The notes: generated by a model from the letters alone, not told the origin. Shown: positions 1-11,773, counted from the stretch's first letter. The stretch is 64,000 bases of DNA from Spiroplasma ixodetis Y32 (GCF_030316605.1 NZ_CP127039.1:1054001-1118000), one strand, 5' to 3'. Numbers and translations are program-made.

Positions 1-1272
1 TCATTTAGATTTATCATTTTGATGATAGTAAGCATTTTCAATAATATTTTTTAAATCTGTTTCATTACTTAAATCAACACACTTATTAATTACACTAACT
101 TTTCCTTGATAAGTACCTGCAAAATTTAATTGATTAGCATTTTTTCAAGAACTAGTTATTTTGTATTCAATATTTACTGCGTTAGTAAAATCTTGATTTT
201 CTTTATTATCTTTAATATAAATATTGTAATATTTATCATTAATATCTTCTGAATGAATTTTTAATTGTTGACTTAATTTTTGTTTAAATTCTGTTTGAAT
301 TTTACTAACTAAATTAGCTTTTATATCAGTAATTGGAGTTGCTTCTGGTGTTTTTACTGATATTACTTGTTGTGGAATTATTAATGACAACGTTGAAAGA
401 TCAAAAGCTTTATCATAATAACTGTAATAAATTTGAATGATATTGTTAAACTCATCAAAAATGTAATTAATTGTATACTTACTATTATCATTAGTTAAAA
501 ACGGAACATTAGTCATATAATCATAAGCATTATCATTAGTAATCAATAAATGAACAATTTTGTCAATTAAAACATCACTTAAACTACCGTTTAGACTACT
601 TTGAGTAATAAAATAGTGTGCTAAAATATCAGCATCTTGTTCTTTAAAAGAACCATCTGATTCTCTTACTGCCTTAGCAATATAATATAGTCCTAAACCT
701 TCACTTAAACTATTATTATTTTCAACATTATTAGCATTTTTTTGTTGTGAAATATCAATATGAGTTTCCACTTCACTTTGTTGAACATATTTTCAATTAA
801 TACCCTCACCAGCAAAATAATTAATATCATATTGGCTACCACTATAACTGTTAGTTGGATTATTAATAGTAGCAACTTTACGATGAAATATCATTTCTTG
901 TTTAGTATTATTAACGTCAACTTTATCTTTGTCTGGTATCATAGCATCTTTTTTATAAATTAATTCACCTTGATTATCAACAATAAATAATGTTCGTGCT
1001 AATGTCTTACCATCACTTAATAAATAATCAGCATGATTAGTATCATAACTATAATATTTATTGTCTATTATTGATTGATTAGTAATTCAATTATTATTAT
1101 TTAAATAACCATATTGATTATTAAATAATGAAGTTACAGAATCACTTATTGATGATTTATTTGCTAATAATTTATTAATGGTAGTATTAGTAGCATCAAT
1201 AGTATTAATAATACTATTATTTGCCAAAGTTAATGTTGTTAATGTACTTAAAGTAATTAATAATTGTTTCAT
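1..1272 (-). CDS. Secreted/surface repeat-family protein, C-terminus beyond window
   Basis: The frame is open from ATG 1272 to the left edge; the codon at 1-3 is TGA (Trp), so the gene continues outside. The start is chosen because AGAAAGGA lies about 8 nt upstream; an upstream in-frame ATG at 1299 has no such site. The N-terminus (MKQLLITLSTLTTLTL) is a signal-peptide-like hydrophobic stretch without a lipobox Cys. The rest is polar and Asn/Ser/Asp-rich with no recognised domain. A close paralogue lies immediately upstream (1316-2569), so this is a tandem duplication. Probably exported; function unknown. Confidence 0.75.
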
Positions 1273-1315
1273 TGTATTTTTCCTTTCTATTTTTAGCATC
1301 CTAAAATAATATTTT

Positions 1316-2569
1316 TTATAAATTAAAATATCTTATTAGCCTATAATAATAAATATAACATTTTATAAATTTTATTTCAACATGAGCTCCAAATATTCCT
1401 CCATGATGATTAACACTTACTGATCACAAGTTATGATTAAAATTGTAACTAGTATCAATTTTAGAAGTATCAATGCTTAATTTTGAACCACTATATTGAT
1501 CCTTACCATATTGACAATAGACAGAAAAAAATGAATTATCATCAAAAGTTAATGTTGGATATATAGTAATAAAATCTTTTCAGCTAGCAATCTTACCATC
1601 TTGCGTAAAATTGCTAATAACAGTTGTAGGTCCATAATATCACATACCATAATCATTATTTCCACTATAACTTTCATAAGTTTTAACATTGATATTTGAA
1701 ACAAGATTATCATTATTTCATTTTGTATAATAAATAGAAATTATATTATTATTACTATCAAAAATATAATTGATTGAATAATTTTTATCATTTATGTTCA
1801 TTGGTGAACTATATATAAAATTAAAAATATTATTATTAGTACTAATTAAATTAATAATTTTACTAGTTAAATCTTTATTAAAATTATCTTTAATAATTGT
1901 TTGACTCATAAAATATGTTCCTAAATTAACAGCTACTGCTTTAGTAATTTTATTTTGATGTGCTGCTTTGCAATATAATATAAACCTAATGTTTCATTTA
2001 AACTACTACTATTTTCAACTTTATCAGCACCTACTTGTTGGGAAATATCAATATGTTTTTCAACTCCACCAAATTGAATATATTGTCAATCAGTATTATT
2101 ACCACTAAAATATTTGTTAGAATATTCACTTTTACTATATGGATTATAAATATTATTAATACTATCAATTTTTTTATGACTAATCATTTCTTGTTTAGTA
2201 TTATTAACATCAACTTTATCTTTTGCTGGTATTATAGCATCTTTTTTATAAACTAATTCACCTTTATCATTAACAATAAATAATGTTCGTGCTGATGTCT
2301 TACAATCAATCACTTAATAAATAATTAGCATGACTAGTATCATAACTATAATATTTATGATCTATTATTGATTGATTAGTTATTATATCACTATCATTTA
2401 AATAACTATATTGATTATTAAATAATGAAGTTACAGAATCACTTATTGATGATTTATTTGCTAATAATTTATTAATGGTAGTATTAGTATCATCAATAGT
2501 ATTAATAATACTACTACTTGTTAAAGTTAATGTTGTTAATGTACTTAAAATGATTAATAATTGTTTCAT
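1316..2569 (-). pseudogene. Frameshifted tandem paralogue of the 1-1272 surface protein
   Basis: The reading frame starts at ATG 2569 with the same signal-like N-terminus as its neighbour. Near 2300-2310 a 4-nt direct duplication (aatcaatc versus a single atc in the paralogue) shifts the frame and gives a TAA at 2300-2302. A second indel near 1960, in the segment matching GLYYIAKAV of the paralogue, restores the original frame, which then runs through MSQTIIKDNF to TAA at 1316. With both shifts the product would match the neighbour over most of its visible length. Most likely a decaying duplicate; a contingency gene is possible but no long simple repeat is present. Confidence 0.7.
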
Positions 2570-2586
2570 ATTAGTTTTTCCTTTTT

Positions 2587-4578
2587 TTAACTTACTAACT
2601 GGTAATTAAAATTAAAATTAAAATCAGGGAATGTTAAAGTAGCACGATTACTAATAGTTTTGCCAGCAAACCTTTCTGATAAATCAAGAGTATAAAGTGT
2701 ATTATCTTTAGTTGGTTGTGTTTCGCTGTCAGTAAATACTAGTTTTACATTATTTAACTCTCAACCCGATTTTGTTGTTACTGCAACATCGGTTTCTAAA
2801 AAAATACTTTTTGTTTGAGTAATTAAATCTCAGAAATTATTTACCTTACCACCTTTAATATCTTTACTAATATCAACTGACATACCACTTGATGTTTTAT
2901 CACCATCTAATAAATATTTCATAGTGAACTGCCCAGTAAATCCATCATTAACTGGATGATAAGAATTGTTATTAATTGTATTTAATAAACTATTTTTATT
3001 GGTAATTCAATTATCTAATAAATTATCTTGTTCATAAAAATGTTGACCTTCTTGTAAAATATTTGCATCTTGACCATCTTTTAATCAAATACCTTTTAAT
3101 GCAAAATCTTTTGGTGAAGGATAATTACCAGTAATATTATTTTTATTATGACCATGAACAATTGCCTTAATGTTATCTAAACTTTTTGTTAATTTATGTT
3201 CATTAGGATTAGCAGTTATTTTTATTTCAATATTTTTACCTAATTTATTATTAAAAATATCATGACCAACTTCTAAATTTGTTGATATTGTATAATCACT
3301 ATCTTCAATATTAAGATCTGAATAATTTTTTTGGAAATAAGATTGACAAATCTTCTTTACACTCTCAATAATTTGACTATTAACGAATTTAACATCTTCT
3401 TCTGATAATTTACTATCCGCATTAATAAAATTACCTTTTTCATCTTTTTGATTATCTAAAGTAATTTGAAAGTTTTTATTATCTTTATCATTATTATATT
3501 GTGTTTCAATTTCATTAGTTAATTCTTTCATACTACTTAAATCAGCAATATCATTTTTAACATTTATAGTGCAATTATCTTTTTTTCCTGTAAAGTTTCA
3601 AGGATTATTATCTAAAGACGTAATTGAAAATTGAACAGGAACAGATGTAGTAAAATTTTGTAGTTCTGAACCATCTTGAAATTCAATTTTGTAATAACTA
3701 GGTTTAATTTCTTTTTTGGGTACATTTAATGCTTTACTTAAAGTTGTTGCAAATTGATCTTGAATTGTTGGAATTAATCATTTATCTTTTATTGAATCAA
3801 TAGTAGCATTTTCAGGATTAGTAATATTAATAATTTTATCAGGAAAGTTAACTGGTAAACTAGCAATATTAATTGCAACTTGATTTATAATATTAATATT
3901 AATTTCGATATTAACGTTAGTATTTTTAATACCAAAAATTGATGCTTGATCATTAGTTGTTAAATTTAAAACATAACTTTTAGACTCATTAAAGTTCTTT
4001 GGCAAAATAAAAGAAGTATTAGTTATCGGCTTTTTATCCTTACCAACAGTAAAGTTAACTGCTGGATTATAATTAGCATTTAAGAAAAAATTAATTGGTA
4101 ATAAAGTTGAATCATCATTATCAATATCACTTTCAATTTTAGGATCAGTTTTTTGTAAATTATTATCAATACTACTTAAAACATTTGTAAAATCAATATT
4201 ACCATTATCAGCAGCATTTTCAGTAACATTAAAATTAACAATATTTGTTGATTTACTAAAATAAGCAATAGTAGAATCTAAACTAATAGGTCCAGAGTTA
4301 CGATGATGTTTTTGATAATAATCATCTCATAATTTATTATTAGAATTCGGATTAAATTGAGAATTATTGAAAGCAGCAGTAGTATGTAAGAGTAATATCG
4401 TAGTAACTGTTGTAGAACCAAATGCTAATAAATACAACGAAAATAATAAGATTCTTTTCTTCTTATTTTTTTTAACATTAATTGTATATATTGAATTAGA
4501 TCCTGTTTTTATTTTTTTATGTTTATCCTGATTAACCATATCTTTACTAGGGCTATTACTATTTATTTTATATTTCAT
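2587..4578 (-). CDS. Membrane-anchored large surface protein, 663 aa
   Basis: Continuous code-4 frame, ATG 4578 to TAA 2587, with AAAGGAGTG about 7 nt upstream. A basic, Lys/Ser-rich N-terminus (about residues 1-38) is followed by one strongly hydrophobic segment (about 40-68, RILLFSLYLLAFGSTTVTTI), so the bulk is probably outside the membrane. The exterior part is Asn/Lys/Asp-rich with repeated short hydrophobic strands, suggesting several related beta-rich domains. The TM segment resembles those of Spiroplasma adhesin-like surface proteins, but this is recollection, not a search. Function not assigned. Confidence 0.72.
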
Positions 4579-4961
4579 TTTAACACTCCTTTCCTAGCAT
4601 TATTTTTAAAATAATCTAAAGTGAAAAATATAGCTTAACGCTTTAACTTGCTATTTTTAACTAAAACATTAAAATAGTTTAAACCTTAGTTTTAATAGAA
4701 TAAAAATAATGTTTAAAGTAAACCAATTAAATTTAGTTTTTATATTTTAATATTAATAATTTTAATAATCATATAAACTTTGCTATACACCTATTAAAAT
4801 TATAAGGAAAGAAATACTTTATCCTTAAAAATAATATTACACTTATTATAAAAAAAGACAATATTCTTTTTAAAAAAAGATTGAATATTTTTAATTAAAA
4901 AGAACACTAATAGTAAAATAATTTTCAAAATAATTTTTCTTAATTAAGATAAAAATTAAAT
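4579..4961. other. AT-rich intergenic region with hairpin
   Basis: No credible gene. It holds the upstream region of the 663-aa surface protein. An inverted repeat lies at 4624-4658 (AAAAATATAGC paired with GCTATTTTT). Several A/T runs are present. No promoter close to consensus was found. Confidence 0.5.
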
Positions 4962-5002
4962 TAAAAATTCAATGATTAAATTAAATAGTCATTGAATTTT
5001 TA
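4962..5002. terminator. Bidirectional intrinsic terminator
   Basis: A perfect 14-bp inverted repeat: TAAAAATTCAATGA at 4962-4975 and its complement at 4989-5002, with a 13-nt loop. A/T runs on both sides give U-tracts in either direction. It lies just downstream of the HNH gene (stop at 5011), whose transcript it most likely ends. Confidence 0.75.
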
Positions 5003-5010
5003 ATTTATGA

Positions 5011-5295
5011 TTAATTTTTTTTAATATTACATTCAACATGCATTGGTTGTAAATTTTCTAAACTATTATTATTTGGATCACCATCAATGTGATCAATATT
5101 TCAAGCAAATGCTGAAGTTGGTTGTTCACCTTGATAAGCACCTTTTATCATTGGCAAACAACACCACGGACAAGGAGCTTGCACATTCAATGTTCAAAAT
5201 TCAGATAATCCTTTAAAATATTTCTCCATTTTTTGAATAGAATAGTTTCATATTTTTTCTTTGTCTTCTTTTTCTCACTTTTTACGACGTGCCAC
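5011..5295 (-). CDS. Small HNH endonuclease-like protein, 94 aa
   Basis: Starts at GTG 5295 (AAAGGGG about 10 nt upstream) and ends at TAA 5011. The middle has a zinc-knuckle-like CPWC motif. The C-terminal half has the HNH signature: WNIDHIDGDPNNNSLENLQP followed by H-x-x-C, that is the D-H pair, the Asn-rich loop and NLQ. HNH proteins of this size occur as homing-type or phage nucleases and restriction-like enzymes; which applies cannot be told. It stands alone between the surface-protein genes and the pot operon and uses several TGA Trp codons. Fairly sure of the family, not of the role. Confidence 0.72.
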
Positions 5296-5386
5296 AATAA
5301 ATTAACCCCTTTCGTATTAAAAAATTATACTATAAGTTACAATATTTTTTTATATTTTTTTAAACTTAATATTACAATTTATTTTA

Positions 5387-7789
5387 TTAACGTGCTAATA
5401 ATCTATTATAAGCAGTTTGCATTTGTGGGTCAAAACTATGAGTATATAAACCGTTAAAATATCCTTCGTGATGCTTATTTGGATCTAATGGATCGGGTAA
5501 TTGACCATTTTTTGGAATATATACATGCTTTCAAATTTCTGCTGAAAAATTAGTACTAACTTCATCCATGGCTGCTTGTAAAGGTGAGGTATAACCAAAT
5601 TCACTACTTAAATCAACTTGTGTTTGTTTTTGCATTATATAATTAATAAATTTAAAAGCTAAATCTTTATGAGGAGAATTTTTACTAATTACCATATCAT
5701 CATTTCAAACATTAGTCCCCATATATGGTCTAACAACAAGGTACTTACCATTATAAGATTCAGGATCATCAGCAATTGCAGATAATAAATCACCGTTATA
5801 CATCATTGCGACATCCCACTTATTTTCATTACTAATTTCATCAACAATATCATCATTTAATAATTTTGTATTTTTATTTTTGATAACTGGTTCTAACCAA
5901 TCACTTGCATCTTTAATTTCAATTGGACTATGAGCATTAATATTATCATGAAAATCATTTCCTACTTGACTATATTGACCTGAACCGTTATTTTCTCCTC
6001 ATTTATTTTTATAGTGTAAATCAGTAAGCGCAGTCATAAATAAGTTATGCATATCATCATTTAAAACGATACGTTTACCTAATTTTGCAGCATCTGTTAA
6101 AACATTTCATTGAACATTTGAACCATCAGCTTTAATACCAAGATCACTAAGATTATTTGTATTAGTAGTATTAATTACTAATACAACATCACCTCAAAAA
6201 TAAGGAATACTATAACTATTTAAACCAAATTCATTTAAAATTCCATCACTATTTTCAACTCGATAATTATTCATTAATTCATATAAATCATGATTAATAT
6301 CTTTTTTGAGATTAAAATCAATTCTACTATCATACTCAATATCACCTGCAGAATTTTTTGATGCAATTGGAAAAAGTCTATCTTCACTTGCTAATTTAGC
6401 CACCATATAATCACTAGGAACCATTACATCATAACTAGTAGTATACAATTTAGCATACAATGATTCATTATCATCAAAAGTTGAATATTTTATTTTAACT
6501 TGATATTTATTTTCAAATTCTTTTAAAATATTGGGATTCATATATTCACCTCAATTAGCAATTGATAAATCATAAACATTAGTATAAATGTAGAAAGCAC
6601 CCAAACTAATAAAACTTGATAATAAGATGATACTAATCATAATTAATTTTCACGGTCATAGTAAAAAACGATATTTCTCTCTTCTTGATTTTGAGCGTTC
6701 TTCTTTTAACTCTTTCTTTTTTTTAATCTTATTCTTTATATGTTCAATTCAAATTGATTCCATCTCAAGTTTTGCTTCAAGTTTAGAAATTTGATTAATA
6801 AGTTTCGGGTGATTTTTAATATAATCTTGAATTTTAATAATATCTTGCTCAGTTACAATTTCAAAATTACCATCACTATATAATGATTTACGTTTTCTAC
6901 CTTTACTCTTAACCTTTTTATAGTTAAAACCATTTAATTGTAAATAATATTTAGTTAACAACTTCTCAGTTTTAATAATTTTTTTATCATGATAAATACC
7001 TTTATCAATTTTTTCATTACGTTGTCTAATTTGTTTTTTGCAAAGAACATAAGTATTTCAAGAAATAATAAGTACTGCAATTAATAAAATAATTATTGTT
7101 GAAAAAGCATTAATATAAGGCTTAATTCGTTTTAAAGAATAAATAAAAGTTGAAACGTTAGAAGTATTACCGCCAGTAAAATAAGAAATTAAAAAATCAT
7201 CAAAACTCATAGCAAAAGCAATAGCTGCTCCAGCAATTATTGCTGGTTTAATTGTTGGTAATACAATTTTACGTAACGTATATCAAGGTGTCGCACCTAA
7301 ATCTTGACTTGCTTCTAATTGTGACATATTTATTGATCTAATTTTTGGTAAAACAGTAATAATAACATAAGGAATATTAAAAGAAATATGAGCGAAAATT
7401 AATGTTCCAAGACCAAAACTAAAACCAAATGCCATAAATAATAACATTAAAGAAACAGCAGTAACAATATCAGCATTAACTAAAGGAATATTAGTAATCC
7501 CTAAAGTAATATTACGTGTTATTTTTTTTGTTTTACTTAAACCCAAAGCAGCAAACGTACCAATAATAACAGCAACAAAAGTAGAAATAAAAGCAACAAT
7601 TAATGTTACACTAACCGATTCTCAAAGTCCACTTTGTTGAAATAAATCGTAATAAGGTTGCAATGATCAAGAATTTCAACTGCGAACTGAATCGCCACCA
7701 TTAAAAGAAAATATCATTAAAACTAAAATTGGAGTATAAAATAATAAAAAGATAATAGCTAAATAACTATTTTTAAAAAAAGATCTCAT
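5387..7789 (-). CDS. potCD: PotC-PotD fusion: spermidine/putrescine permease joined to its binding protein, 800 aa
   Basis: One uninterrupted code-4 frame. Residues about 1-260 are PotC: six predicted membrane segments and the EAA loop (EASQDLGATP) that docks on the ATPase. Residues about 265-395 are a charged, Lys/Glu-rich cytosolic linker with coiled-coil character. A seventh membrane segment (about 395-415) leads into an external PotD domain beginning at NWGEYMNPN and continuing through YDVMVPSDYMV to the C-terminus. The binding protein is thus tethered to the permease, which suits a cell without a periplasm. AGGAGGTA lies 8 nt before ATG 7789. The start overlaps the potB stop by one base (TAATG), implying translational coupling. 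No sign of disruption. Confidence 0.9.
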
Positions 7790-8892
7790 TAATTAATACC
7801 TCCTATTTTTTTACCAGTAGCTCAACTACCAATCGCTTTTAAAGTAAAAATAATTATTAAAACAATAATACCTAAAATAACAGAAATAGCAGCACCATAA
7901 GCAAAATTAGCACCACGATAAAAATATGATTCAATAATATTTGCAATTAAAATAGTTTTTCCTTCACCAATATATTTAACTACTACTAGTGAAGTCATAG
8001 CACTTAACATCATCAAAGTAAAACCAGAAACAATACCAGACACTGAAAAACGAAAGGTAACTTTTCAAAATGTTTTCATCTTAGAAGCTCCTAAATCTTG
8101 ACTTGCTTCTAATAAATTGCGATCTGTTTTTTCTAAAGAATTATAAATTGGTAAAATAACGAAAGGCATAAACATATAAACCATTGCTAAAATAATACCA
8201 ATTGGAGTTCCTAATAAAACATTAGGACCTAAAATACTAAAAATAATTTGTAATCCAATTGTACGTAATAAAATGTTAATTCAAATTGGTAAAGTAACTA
8301 AAACTCAAATATTTTTTGAAGCAATTTTTGTTGACATAAAAGCCATAATATAAGCAATGGGATAACCAAAAATAACAGCAATTAAAGTGGCAACAAATGA
8401 ATAACCAATAGAACGTAATAAAACCATAACATAGCTATTTTCTTTAAAAAAATCATTAAAATTACTAAATGTAAAACGAAATATTCAAGCATTATTAGTT
8501 GCTTTAATAATTGAATATAAAATTACAATTAATAATGGCAATACAATTAAAATTACCATAACCAATAAATATGGATAAGCAAGCGTAACTCATGATTTAA
8601 AACCAAAATTTACTGATTTATCTTTGATTTTATTTTTAATAAAACTTATTTTTTGGTTTGTTTTTTTTCAACATAACAATGCTTTTTTCTTTTTTACTCG
8701 TTTCATTTTCGATTTATTTTTTGCTACTTCTTGTAAAGAAACATTATTTTTTTTAAGTTTAAATCATTTTTTAAATCTATACTTTTTTTTATTTTGATTA
8801 TCAATAATTTTTTCTGGATTTGAATTATTAACTAACATATCTTGTGATTTTAAAATTTGTGTTTTAATATTACGTTTAAATAAATTTTTCAT
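7789..8892 (-). CDS. potB: Polyamine ABC transporter permease PotB
   Basis: Membrane subunit partnering PotC in spermidine/putrescine import. ATG 8892 to TAA 7789, 367 aa. A long basic N-terminal extension (about 90 residues, Lys-rich) precedes six hydrophobic segments. The EAA loop (EASQDLGASKMKTFW) lies between segments four and five. The gene starts one base after the potA stop and shares its last base with the potCD start, so the three genes are one transcription and translation unit. The extension is longer than usual for PotB and would sit in the cytoplasm. Confidence 0.88.
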
Positions 8893-8893
8893 T

Positions 8894-9946
8894 TTACTCT
8901 TCAATTTCCTTTCACATAACATGAATATCTTCAACATTTCATTTTAAACCAACACGGTTACCAACTTCAAAATTATCAGTAGTATGAACTATCCATTTGC
9001 GTTTATTAGCAATAATTTCAATTTCTCATAATAATCCTTTAAAAGCAATAGTTTTAATAGTTCCATCAAAAAAACCACTACCTGCATTAACTAAATCAAT
9101 ATCTTCTGGTCGAATAACAATATCAATATTACGTTCTTGTTCACCAAAACCAGTATCAGAGCATGCAAATTTTTTACCGTCAAAACGAACACAATAATCA
9201 TTAACAAATACACCATTTTCAATAACATTCGAGCTACCAACAAACTGTGATGTTCATTTATTTTCAGGCTCATTGTAAATATCTTGTGGTGTCCCAATTT
9301 GTTGAATTTGACCTTGATTTAAAACAACTACCCGATCTGACATAATAAATGCTTCTTCTTGATCATGAGTAATAAAGATAAAAGTAATATTAATTTCTTC
9401 TTGAATTTTTTTTAATTCTACTTGCATTTGTTGACGTAATTTCAAATCCAAAGCAGCAAAAGGTTCATCTAATAATAAAATTTTAGGATTAAGAACTAAT
9501 GCTCTAGCTACTGCTACTCTTTGTTTTTGACCACCAGATAAATCATTAACATCTTTATCTTCCATACCATTTAATTTAACCAAATCTAAAGCTTTTTTAA
9601 CTTCTTTTTTGATTTTTTCACGATCAATTTTTCTTAACTTTAAACCATAAGCAATATTATCAAAAACATTTAAATGTGGAAATAAAGCATAATTTTGAAA
9701 AATAGTATTTATTTCTCTTTTATGAATTGGAATTTTAGTTAAATCCTTACCTTTAAACAATAATTGACCATTGTTTGGTTGTTCAAAACCAGCAATAATC
9801 CTTAATAATGTTGTTTTACCACAACCACTAGGACCAAGAATGGTAAGAAATTCACCTTCATGAATATTTAAACTAATTCCTTTTAAAACAACTTTACCAT
9901 CATATTCTTTGGTAATATTACGTAATTCTAAAATATTTACACTCAT
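8894..9946 (-). CDS. potA: Polyamine ABC transporter ATPase PotA
   Basis: 350 aa. ATG 9946 is preferred over the upstream in-frame ATG 9994 because AAGGAGGAAATT lies directly before it and the ABC fold begins at once ([17 protein letters not shown]). Walker [10 protein letters not shown], signature [10 protein letters not shown], Walker B ILLLDEP and switch His THDQEEA are all present. The C-terminal ~100 residues match the regulatory OB/TOBE domain of PotA and MalK-type ATPases. It energises import through PotB-PotCD. The upstream XRE/cupin gene ends 20 bp before this start and is probably co-transcribed. Confidence 0.93.
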
Positions 9947-9966
9947 AATTTCCTCCTTTAAATGCT

Positions 9967-10500
9967 TTAAAAAATTGGCGGATTTGAAACTCATAAAATA
10001 GTTGCAATTGAATTATTGGGATTTTCTAAATAATGTTTTTCATTACCTTTAATATAAAATGCTTCATTAGCTACTGCTTTTACTCTATTTGCACCATAAT
10101 GAACAAATACTGTTCCACTTAATACATATCCAAAGATCTGACCTTGAAATGGCGGAATTTTATTTGAATTACCAAATGGTTTTAAAGTTAAAATTACTGG
10201 TTCTAATGTTAATTTTTGAGCATTAGGAATAATTCATTTTATTTGATAATTTTCTTCGTCACTAACAGTAAAATCTTGTGATTTAAAAACTATTTTTTCT
10301 TTTACTTCACCAGCAAAAAAGGTTGATAATGAACAATCAAAAATTTCTAAAATACTTTTTAGTGTTTCAATACTAGGTGAAGAAACATCATGCTCTAACT
10401 GACTAATAAATCCCTTTGATAAATCACAACGTTTCCCTAACTCTTCCATAGTTAAATTGTGTTTCAATCTTAAAGTTTTTAACTTTCTTCCAATTTTCAT
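9967..10500 (-). CDS. XRE-family regulator with cupin domain, probable controller of the pot operon
   Basis: 177 aa, ATG 10500 (AGGAGAAAATA upstream) to TAA 9967. Residues about 1-62 form a helix-turn-helix of the Cro/XRE type ([20 protein letters not shown], then [18 protein letters not shown]). Residues about 105-177 form a cupin barrel ([23 protein letters not shown]). This HTH-cupin layout is that of PuuR-like polyamine-responsive repressors. Being first gene of the pot unit, it likely senses polyamine and sets transporter expression; that role is inferred from architecture and position. Confidence 0.85.
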
Positions 10501-10527
10501 ATTGATTATTTTCTCCTTTTGTTTATT

Positions 10528-10556
10528 TATACTAAACTTTAAGTTAAATAATACAA
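10528..10556 (-). promoter_or_regulatory. Possible promoter of the regulator-pot operon
   Basis: On the minus strand TTGTAT (-35, 10551-10556) is followed by a 17-nt spacer and AGTATA (10528-10533); an overlapping TATAAA gives 19 nt. It lies 28 bp before the regulator start. The AT richness makes chance matches common, so this is tentative. Confidence 0.35.
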
Positions 10557-10697
10557 ATAATACAAATAAAATTATATAATATTTTTTTTAAAAAAACAAT
10601 TATTGATTATTGGGAGCGTGGCGAAGATGTCGGTAACAACTCATTTCCCTTAAATAACTCCTGATTTTTTTAAACCCTTAAATTAAAAATAAATGAT

Positions 10698-10726
10698 AAA
10701 AGACGAGAATAAAAATCTTGTCTTTT
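10698..10726 (+). terminator. Intrinsic terminator in viral leader A
   Basis: Stem AAAAGACGAGA/TCTTGTCTTTT with one G-U pair, loop of seven, followed by T7. Conserved in copy B at 36019-36047. Confidence 0.65.
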
Positions 10727-10759
10727 TTTGTGTAATTGTAAAATTTTAAAATTTTTAAT

Positions 10760-11025
10760 AACCTTCTTTAATACTATTATCAACACGTGTTAGAGAACTA
10801 AAACAGTGAACTACAACACAGTTGTTAAAAATAGTAGCTAGCATTTGGACTTGCATGGATAAATAAAAAGTGGATGATGCCTAATAAAATATACTAACCA
10901 TTTAATGGTAATTCTTGGGGTGGGAGCGAATTGGAAACTAGTATATATAGACCCGGAGTGGGGACGAACTATTATTCTTCTTTATTTAACCAACCTTGCC
11001 ACTACCAAGTGAGCAAGTGTTGGTT
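10760..11025 (+). ncRNA. Candidate structured viral RNA, copy A
   Basis: Lies between two terminator-like hairpins and is conserved with copy B (about 36085-36353) although not coding: an apparent frame from 10931 in A is not kept in B. Local stems include AACACGTGTT (self-complementary), ACAAC-aca-GTTGT and ACCAT-tta-ATGGT. The 3' hairpin AACCAACCTTGCCACT pairs with AGTGAGCAAGTGTTGGTT and ends in a T-run in both copies, with differences mainly in the loop. No known RNA family recognised; existence as a transcript is inferred. Confidence 0.35.
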
Positions 11026-11254
11026 TTATTTTTTATTTTTTTTTGAAAAAATTTTTGGGCGAGAAAATAAATTTCAAACTTGTAAAAAAAAATTGAACCG
11101 AATGCCTCAATGTTTTTTTAAAATTTAACAATTTATTTTTGAGCCCAGAATTTCTGGAATGAATAAAACGAATAGTAGTATTATTAATAATCTAAAAATC
11201 AAAATATATGTTCTTTATGCTAGAAGCAACAGAACATATTAGGAAAGGATTATT

Positions 11255-11773
11255 ATGCAAATAGAATTTAAAAAAGAACAAATTGTTAAAAATAAACCAC
11301 AATCTATTCTTATTGATTATGTTGAATATAAATTATCACTTCCAAAATGAATGATTAAAAATAATTCTTTTATTGTTGATAACAGTTACACATATTGAGT
11401 TTTTAATTTAGACAATGTTAAAAGATAATTAAGTGGTAATGAATTAGTAAAACTATTAGAATCATATATTTCTGAGCAAAAAATAACTGTTAATAAACCA
11501 ACCGCTCCAAAAGAATATTATCTTAATGATATAAAACTTGAACCATTAACATTTTATGAACAGCATAATAGTTGATTTATGGGTGAAATTACAGATAACA
11601 AAACTAAAATTACTAATCCTTGTTTTAAATATAACATTAGGTGAGAAGAAAACAGAAAAGGTTTTAAAATAAATAATCCATATAAACATGATGATTTACC
11701 AATTAATTATATAGTTACTTCTTATAAGGAAATTTCAACTCATAATGAAAAAGTATTTTTGTTGAAAATGTAA
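11255..11773 (+). pseudogene. Viral protein homologous to 36638-37150, broken by nonsense codon
   Basis: ATG 11255 follows AGGAAAGGA. The product is almost identical to the 170-aa protein of provirus B, but codon 58 is TAA (11426-11428) where B has GAG. The frame otherwise continues to TAA 11771. The C-terminal part (CFKYNI.WEENRKGFKINNPY) is the same domain as in the 168-aa protein at 35312. Function unknown. Confidence 0.72.

Larger units (their letters stand above)
10612..11254 (+). other. Viral non-coding leader, copy A
   Basis: Nearly the same sequence recurs at 35934-36637 (copy B), upstream of the same viral gene. The block begins abruptly at GGGAGCGTGGCGAAGATG in both copies with unrelated sequence before it, so this marks a viral module border. 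No frame is conserved between the copies. It contains a terminator (10698-10726), a conserved ~260-nt unit ending in a second terminator-like hairpin (10988-11025), a long-range inverted repeat (GGGCGAGAAAATAAATT near 11055 with its near-complement near 11135-11151) and a hairpin at 11208-11237 (ATGTTCT/AGAACAT) just before the ribosome site of the next gene. Confidence 0.6.

Noticed and set aside
760-963. Plus-strand hydrophobic ORFs opposite the surface-protein genes (also 2035-2256, 18917-19138, 39268-39525, 54341-54523)
   Set aside because: They are antisense shadows of real code-4 genes; AT-rich codons read backwards give Ile/Phe/Asn-rich products.
9091-9297. ORF overlapping the 3' part of potA
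   Set aside because: PotA continues through a TGA Trp codon at 9254; this is an out-of-frame shadow.
10612-10640. tRNA or tmRNA in the GC-richer GGGAGCGTGGCGAAG segment
   Set aside because: No acceptor stem, T-loop (GTTCRA) or anticodon arm could be folded around it.
10931-11128. Apparent 65-aa plus-strand ORF inside viral leader A
   Set aside because: The frame is not conserved in copy B, where substitutions and indels break it, while the DNA hairpins are conserved.
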